Below are positions 57,926 through 64,000 of a stretch of 64,000 bases of DNA, one piece after another. The notes under the pieces are model-generated. The model saw nothing but the letters and a program-made list of their open reading frames with translations, ran no database searches and was not told the DNA's origin. The position numbers were made by a program, and so were the translations under genes. This DNA comes from Owenia fusiformis (lineage: Eukaryota; Annelida; Polychaeta; Sabellida; Oweniidae), in the NCBI GenBank assembly GCA_903813345.2, contig CAIIXF020000005.1:21207375-21271374 (forward strand), written 5' to 3'. Position 1 is the first letter of the stretch. Each line of letters begins with the position of its first letter.

Positions 57926-58056
57926 TCAAGTATGTAACCAAATCATGACGGAATCATGGAATCAGTTTAACTCAATGTCTCTGAATCTATACAGGGGGTT
58001 GTAACTGGCCGTGCTTTAAAGCGCTCCTTGGGGGATAAGGGTTAATTGAACCTATA
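57926..58056. other. Non-repeat break in minisatellite
   Basis: A 130-bp segment ('aaccaaatcatgacggaatc', 'ggccgtgctttaaagcgctc') without the 47-bp unit, between the array and the foldback. Confidence 0.4.
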
Positions 58057-59986
58057 GTGGGCTGTATAGCAAGGTTGGTCAGGGTCGGGAGCTGGGGATA
58101 ATTTTATTGCTTAAATATAACCATATCATCGTCCTTCATTAGAATCCACTCAGTCTAACATCAATTTCTGGTGCGAAAGTTGTCATTTTTGAGTTTAAGC
58201 CCCATTGAAGACAAATTCTTGGAGGTACTATGACAAATGCTTATAACTAAAGAAGTATTCATTTGATCATCTTCATTTTTGGCATGGGTAATTAACAGGT
58301 ATGTAAAAGTAAAATTTGAAAAATTCATACAAATCGGGTGATTAATCCATTCTTAAGATAATAATTCAGGTATTTATAAGGGTCAATTTCAACATTTTCT
58401 GAATGTCGACATGAAGTAAAAATAACATTTTGACCCAATGACATATTTATTGAATGTTTTTAGGATTTAGAAAATAATTTGACTATATAAGCTAAAATAA
58501 TGACATATGAATTGTACCATATTGATAATTCTTCATTGCCATCCAGGCACAAATAAACCCCACCCCCTCCCCATTTTCGATTATAAAGGTCTATACCTGA
58601 AACTTCCTCAAATAGCTATATTTCAGAAACTATTTCAGCCTACATTCTAAAATTTCTCATTGTGATAAAACAAATCATACTCTGCATAATAGACATAAAA
58701 TTTAGATTTATTCATTCTATAGCTAATAATTAAGGCATTTTCAAGGTTCAATTTCAGCATTTTCAGAATGTTGCCATGAAGTAAAAACTACATGACCCAA
58801 TGACATATTTATCAAATGTTTTTAGGCTTTAGAAAATAATTTGACTTTATATGCTAAGATAATAACATAGAAATTGTATGATATTGATAATTCTTCATCG
58901 CAATCCATATATTTTGATTTCTAAGATGTCTAATAAATATACTATTATTATTAGCTACACCCTCAAAAAAGTGTTAAGACTTCAATTATATGTATAATAT
59001 GCAGAGTATGATGTGTATAATCAACAAGAGAAATTTTGGAATGGAGGCTGTAATAGTTTCTGAAATATAGCTATTTGAGAAAGTTTCAGATAAAAACCTT
59101 TATTTTCGCAAATGGGGGGGGGGGGGCTATTTATCCCTGGATGGCGATGAAGAATTATCAATATCCTACAATTCCTATGTTATTATCTTAGCTTATATAG
59201 TCAAATTATTTTCCAAAGCCTAAAAACATTTAATAAATATGTCATTGGGTCATGTAATTTTTACTTCATGGCAACATTCTGGAAATGCTGAAATTGAACC
59301 TTGAAAATACCTTAATTATTAGCTTTAAAATGGATAAATCTCAATTTTATGTCTATTATGCAGAGTATGATGTGTTTAATCACAATGAGAAATTTTGGAA
59401 TGTAGGCTGAAACAGTTTCTGAAATATAGCTATTTGAGGAAGTTTCAGGTATAGACCTTTATAATCGAAAATGGGGAGGGGGTGGGGTTTATTTGTGCCT
59501 GGATGGCGATGAAGAATTATCAATATGGTACAATTCATAAGTTATTATTTAAGCTTATAGTCAAATTATTTTCTAAATCCTAAAAACATTCAATAAATAT
59601 GTCATTGGGTCAAAATGTTATTTTTACTTCATGTCGACATTCAGAAAATGTTGAAATTGACCCTTGAAAATACCTGAATTATTATCTTAAGAATGGATTA
59701 ATCAACCGATTTGTATGAATTTTTCGAATTTTACTTTTACATACCTGTTAATTACCAATGCCAAAAATGAAGATGATCAAATGAATACTTCTTTAGTTAT
59801 AAGCATTTGTCATAGTACCCCCAAGAATCTGTCTTCAAGGGGGGTAAAACTCAAAAATGACAACTTTCACACCAGAAATTGATTATAGACTGAGTGGATT
59901 CTAATGAAGGACGATGATATGGTTATATTTAAGCAATAAAATTATCCCCAGCTCCCGACCCCGACCAACCTTGCTATACAGCCCAC
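58057..59986. mobile_element. 1.93-kb foldback element
   Basis: GTGGGCTGTATAGCAAGGTT at 58057 returns inverted, ending at 59986. Arms of roughly 0.95 kb are mirrored almost throughout: 'ggtcagggtcgggagctggg', 'catatcatcgtccttcatta', 'aatgacatatttattgaatg', 'ttcattgccatccaggcaca'. The centre is near 58950-59000. Within each arm a 400-bp piece is also repeated. It interrupts the 47-bp minisatellite, which resumes at 60000. No coding sequence. Confidence 0.8.
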
Positions 59987-59999
59987 TACTATACTACCA

Positions 60000-60170
60000 T
60001 TAGTAGTTGAACCCGTGGTTTGAAGTTTACATTTTACTTAATTGAACCTATGGTTGAACCCATGATTTGAAGCTATGTAGTTCACTTGAACATAGTTGAA
60101 ACCATGATTTTGATATTATTTACTTGAACTTATGGTAGCCATGGATTGAAGTTTGAATATTATTGAATTA
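60000..60170 (+). repeat. 47-bp minisatellite, right remainder
   Basis: Three to four diverged units ('agttgaacccgtggtttgaa', 'ttgaacctatggttgaaccc') that continue the array 56985-57925 beyond the foldback. Confidence 0.75.
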
Positions 60171-60725
60171 TTTAAGTTATTGTTCGGTTTCTTTTGATAT
60201 TTGATTCGAGACTAAATTTTACCCTGTTTGTCGGTCGGTCGGTTGTATGGCATGAATTCCGTGTCTAAAGTAATACTGAGCTAATAAGTAGTTTTTGTGC
60301 ACGCTTTCATTTAAACCGCAGTACATTAACATGACCCATCTTAATATTGCCTGACGCTATTTGAGAAAATAGCCTCACGGTTTTTAAGAAAAAGCATCAT
60401 GTGGTATTCACGGTATTTTCTAAAATACTGTGACACTTTTTCTAAACTACTCAATCTTAATTAAGCGATTGTCTCATAATAGCGTTCGGTATTTCATGAT
60501 CTAATCCAGTTTGTACGGTATACCCGTCACGGTATACCCGACGCTTTTACCGAAATTCTCCCATGCACTCTTCTCGTTCGCTGCCGTGAAATACTGGACA
60601 GTCTACCAACGCGACATCTTTTAATGATGGCATGCATTCATACCGTTCATTGTATTTTTACCAGACGCTTTTAAAGGGTGACGCATATCGTTTAGCAAAT
60701 CGAACGCTCGTTTCTGGTGTTGCTC
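60171..60725. other. Upstream region with short inverted repeats
   Basis: Unique DNA with CACGGTATTTTCTAAAATAC (60408-60431), an 11-bp near-perfect stem, a doubled ACGGTATACCCG (60515-60540), and GACGCTTTTA twice (60540, 60664). It lies directly upstream of the TATA box at 60735, so a promoter role is possible. Confidence 0.35.
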
Positions 60726-60734
60726 ACCGTTTAG

Positions 60735-60742
60735 TATAAAAG
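60735..60742 (+). promoter_or_regulatory. TATA box
   Basis: TATAAAAG followed by GCCC, a consensus-quality Pol II core promoter element in otherwise non-repetitive DNA. A start site would be expected around 60765, about 70 bp before the open frame at 60833. Confidence 0.4.
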
Positions 60743-60832
60743 GCCCGATCCCGGAATAATACTCAAGGGTTCACAGGTTCGAGATCGTTGTGTCAACACC
60801 TCTAACTGCTATATAGCATAAGTATATTATAG

Positions 60833-61237
60833 ATCGTCACACATTTATCAAAGTGTGATTTTTATTTTGACAAATCAATTCCACATTTATGGGTGAAGTT
60901 TCAGGATCTTCTATTTGTGTATAATAAGGAAAAATTGGCATCTAAATTTCCCCATAACGTAATAGCACACAGCTTGGCATATAGAAATATCCTACAAATG
61001 AAACAAAGCAAGACAAACCGGTTTCTAATACAAGGATTCATATTGGCTGTTGTACATGTATTCTTTGAACGCAATCACTATTTGGATAACGTTTTCAAAA
61101 TCATTATAAACGGATTACTTTATCTCAAAGACAATTTCAATACACTGGATTTTACAGAACTCCCCTTATTTCTTAATAATGGACCGATCCAGTTGATTCG
61201 CCTGGAGCCGCGATATTGTTTTTATACGGGATGCTAA
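60833..61237 (+). CDS. Unassigned ORF downstream of TATA box
   Basis: 134 codons open after an upstream TAG. The first ATG is 60998, leaving 79 codons; the upstream 55 codons (for example CDFYFDKSIPHLWVKFQDLL) could be read only if spliced from an earlier exon or started at a non-ATG. Composition looks protein-like and mixed, with a hydrophobic stretch FLIQGFILAVVHVFF and the end IQLIRLEPRYCFYTGC. I recognise no domain. It is either a small taxon-specific gene, an exon, or a relic. Confidence 0.3.
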   Translation: MVTHLSKCDFYFDKSIPHLWVKFQDLLFVYNKEKLASKFPHNVIAHSLAYRNILQMKQSKTNRFLIQGFILAVVHVFFERNHYLDNVFKIIINGLLYLKDNFNTLDFTELPLFLNNGPIQLIRLEPRYCFYTGC

Positions 61238-61286
61238 TCGGAACCCTTTAACAGTAGTTCTGTATATTATGCTTGGTTAATAGACT

Positions 61287-61481
61287 TTGTGTAATCTGAA
61301 CCAAACAACCGTGTTTGTATTGGGTTCCACTTCCCAATCGTTCAATGGGTCTCATAGATACATTATGATTTCATTTCAAATTATGAACCTGATTTTTTCC
61401 GATCAACGTCTTGAAGACCCCTTGTACTCGCATAAAGGAATGATTACTTGTTGTACTGTGCTGCCATCTTTCAATGAGTGA
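61287..61481 (+). CDS. Second small open frame, doubtful
   Basis: 65 codons in another frame, from just after TAG at 61281, ending SFNE. No ATG before codon 26. It is noted only because it lies between the ORF above and a strong hairpin; chance is likely. Confidence 0.12.
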   Translation: MCNLNQTTVFVLGSTSQSFNGSHRYIMISFQIMNLIFSDQRLEDPLYSHKGMITCCTVLPSFNE

Positions 61482-61524
61482 CATTTGAATTATTATTCTA
61501 TACCTGTATACCTTTCATATTGAG

Positions 61525-61545
61525 GACTGGAATGATGTTCCAGTC
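61525..61545 (+). other. 8-bp perfect stem-loop followed by TTTT
   Basis: GACTGGAA, loop TGATG, TTCCAGTC, then TTTTAC. It lies about 290 bp after the unassigned ORF. It is not the histone 3' stem-loop consensus. Confidence 0.45.
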
Positions 61546-61639
61546 TTTTACAATATTTTGTTTTATTTCAAAATTGGAAAAATAGAAAACATTTGCATCA
61601 TTTTTGGTTGTTATTAGTTTACATGGGGAGCTTTTGCAA

Positions 61640-62825
61640 TCATTCACTTGTCCGTCTGTCTGTCCGTGCGTGCGTGCATGCGTCCGTCTGTCCGTCCGTC
61701 AACAATAGTGGCACGTTTTAAAACCTCTGTCAATAGGATTCCCGTTTTAAGTTATTTTTGTTTAACATCAATACAAAAAACTCCCCTCTGACTCCTGGTT
61801 CAAAAACTCGCCTATTTCCAAGATGGCTGCCATTTTTGTCTCGTGAAATTCATTTTTGACCCATTTCCTAGCTTTACAAATAATGTCAGGTGTCCTGCAT
61901 TGTTAAAATCCATGTCAATGTGAAGAGTAGTTATATGAAATAATTTTGTTACAAAAAATCAGCAAAAAATTATATCAGTTTTTTTTATTTTTAGCCATTT
62001 TAGTTAACATTGATTTGTCCATCTGACTCAAAAAAACACTTTTCCGTCAACAATAGTGGCATGTTTTAAAACCTCTGTCGTTAGGATACCTGTTTTAAGT
62101 TATTTCTGTTCAACATCAATACAGAAAACTCCCCTATGACTCCTGGCTCAAAAGCTCGCCTATTTTCAAAATGGCCGCCATTTTTGTCTCGCGAAATTCA
62201 TTTTTGACCAATTTCCTAGCTTTACAAATAATTTCAGGTGTCCTGCATTGTAAAAATCCATGTCAATGTAAAGAGTAGTTGTATGAAATAATTTTGTTAC
62301 AAAAATTTGGCAAAGAATTATATCCGTTTTTTTTATTTTCAGCCATTTTATAGTTAACATTGATTTGTCCATCTGCTCACGAAATCCACTTTTGGATCAT
62401 TTGTGTTAAAACCTCTGTCGATAGGATTCCTGTTTAAAGTTATTTTTGTTCAACATCAATACAGAAAACTCCCCTCAGATAGTGGCAAGTTTAAAAACTA
62501 ATGTCTGTCAACATTGGCTCTTTTTGAATCCTCTGTAGATAGGATTCCTGTTTTAGAATATTTTTGTTCAGCATCACTAAAGAAAAAACCCCTGTGACTC
62601 CTGCTTCAAAAGCTTGCCTATTTTCAAAACGGCCACCATTTTTGTCTTGTGAAATTCACTTTTGGCCCATTCCCTAGCTTTATGAATAATTCCAGGTGTC
62701 CTGCATTGTAAAAAGCCTTGTCTTTGTAAAGTTGTATGAAATAATTTTGTTACAAAAAATCGGCAAAAAAATTATATCTTAAAATTATATTTTCTGTCAT
62801 TTTAGCCATCATTCACTTTTTAGCA
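61640..62825 (+). repeat. 350-bp tandem repeat after (GTCC)n run
   Basis: A GTCCGTCTGTCTGTCC / GTGCGTGC run (61650-61700) leads into about three and a half units of roughly 350 bp (starts near 61699, 62045, 62400, 62507). Units contain 'caacaatagtggcacgtttt', 'cgcctatttccaagatggct', 'ccaggtgtcctgcattgtaa'. The layout is like a rolling-circle element core, but no termini were identified. The frame 62166-62372 (minus) is a repeat shadow. Confidence 0.65.
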
Positions 62826-63009
62826 ACACAATGTGAGCCCAGTACCCACGGTACTTATTTTTTTTTATTTTCACTGCTTCAAAGTTTTCAATTCAAAATT
62901 TTTATTTTGCATGCGATTCACAAAACTATGTTCAGACCGTTTATTTATTGAGTTGATATGGTGCATTCTAAGCATTTCAAACTATAATTTGTTATGTTCT
63001 TCCAACAAA

Positions 63010-63213
63010 GGACAAGTTTTGGTTTGGACAACAGTCTCCTGGGCTAATAATTCTTTTCATGAAAAATATAGAAATATCACCCAAATTGAATTTTGAATAT
63101 TCAAAAGAGGACATTTAAATCTACAAGATGTAAAAATATAATAATTGTCAAATGCACCAAAGCAGGTGAAATGTGCAGTAGACTGATGAACTTCGTTCTC
63201 CGAACAGAGAGTC
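63010..63213. mobile_element. Spy-like MITE, diverged copy
   Basis: Diverged inverse-oriented relative of 51368-51754: left GGACAAGTTTTGGTTTGGAC, then CTCCTGGGCTAA; right 'gaacttcgttctccgaacag' ...GAGTC. It also lies exactly between AAA (63007-63009) and TTT (63214-63216). Confidence 0.7.
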
Positions 63214-63216
63214 TTT

Positions 63217-63553
63217 CTACACACAGTTACTTTTATATTTTTTATTATTTTTTGTGCGTGTAATTGGTTGAATGTCATCACTGAGTGATGTAGTCTTCCA
63301 TGATCCTTTCAATTCACATCTACTGAAATAAGGACAACACACATATTTCATACAAACTTATTATATTTGTCACTATTTCTCTCTCTTAAACATACTCTAC
63401 GTAAAGGTTTTACTTTATAATTCATGATTATTTGTACATTAGGCTATGTTTGTACATCATTTTTAAATATATACCCAGTCACCAAATCCTGTTTACATTC
63501 ACAGTTCGTACTCCATTAGGCCATGCAAAATTTAATATTATGATTAACATCCT
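63217..63553. other. No recognised feature
   Basis: AT-rich DNA between two MITEs; nothing supported. Confidence 0.4.
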
Positions 63554-63985
63554 ATCTCACTGTTTGTGCAAATAAAACCAAACAAAAAAGGAGGAGGCCG
63601 GACATCCAAACAAAGAAGGAGGAGGCCGGACATCCCGATCCTGTAGCGGATCTTCTCCCTTATGTGTTGTTTCCGGTGGTTCCGGTGGTTCCTCCTTTTT
63701 TTGTTCTTTGGTGTGTGATTTTGATTTAATGTTGATTTTGTCTTTCTGTTTCTTGGTGTTGAGATGTTGATTTAAATGGACTGGCCGATTCTCGTTTCGG
63801 TATTCTGGAATGTTGATTTATTAGTTTGGTATCCGAGTTGTTTGGTTATTGGGTTGTTTGGTGTGGTGGTAATTATTCCAGTGTAGATATATCTTATTGT
63901 TGAGATATCAATTTGGTGGGGGTGCTGTTTATCCATACGTGTTCTGATATTTTCCGTTTTGTTTTATTTGCACAAACAGTGAGAT
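63554..63985. mobile_element. MITE with 25-bp inverted termini
   Basis: ATCTCACTGTTTGTGCAAAT at the left and its exact inverse at the right (63961-63985), 25 bp perfect. Inside is a doubled 'aggaggaggccggacatcc' (63590-63640) and a doubled TTCCGGTGG (63670-63692). 432 bp, non-coding; target duplication not clear, so the superfamily is open. Confidence 0.7.
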
Positions 63986-64000
63986 GGGCGCTAGTGTCGT

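Overview
The window is animal nuclear DNA, most likely from a marine mollusc or a similar invertebrate. It is AT-rich, it has no dense bacterial-style gene layout, and exons are joined by clear GT-AG introns. The repeat content fits: tRNA-derived SINEs, a non-LTR retrotransposon, a Penelope-like element, a Tc1-like pseudogene, many MITEs, and a very large amount of short rolling-circle (Helitron/Helentron-like) elements with tandem-repeat cores, a type well known from bivalves and gastropods. The species is inferred from style only.

Only one host protein gene is convincing. Two plus-strand exons (7959-8170 and 17174-17609) join in phase across a 9 kb intron that is almost entirely transposon. 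They encode the C-terminal 215 or so residues of a Ser/Lys-rich protein I cannot name. A rolling-circle element starts 12 bp after its stop codon. A second possible transcription unit is a TATA box at 60735 followed by a 134-codon open frame and a strong hairpin; it is unassigned.

Layout: 1-1450, end of a MITE and diverged AT-rich tandem repeats. 1738-5760, a large palindromic element with a decayed Cys-rich coding remnant. 6001-7230, first rolling-circle element (family A). 7959-17609, host gene with its intron load (SINEs, two family C elements with a 162-bp tandem core, a LINE, a second family A element, a foldback). 17621-19935, third family A element carrying nested MITEs. 20737-26909, a Tc1-like pseudogene, SINE, family A relative, Penelope-like fragment with GIY-YIG domain, and several MITEs. 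26922-31040, two near-identical copies of a 770-bp segment, one sitting inside a rolling-circle unit. 28508-54182, a 25-kb head-to-tail array of family B rolling-circle units (12 3' termini, about 10 5' hairpins). 54300-56195, a 165-bp repeat block and a degraded family A element. 57000-60110, a 47-bp minisatellite split by a 1.9-kb foldback. 60170-61550, the unassigned TATA/ORF block. 61640-63985, a 350-bp tandem repeat and two MITEs.

The most notable biology is in the rolling-circle elements. Three independent families share one plan: a 5' terminal motif, its inverted copy near the 3' end, and in A and B a hairpin about 10-13 nt before a CTAG end. In family A the two inverted motifs differ between copies but stay perfectly complementary within each copy. 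Two further elements sit exactly between AAA and TTT without a target duplication, the signature of the Spy group of DNA transposons.
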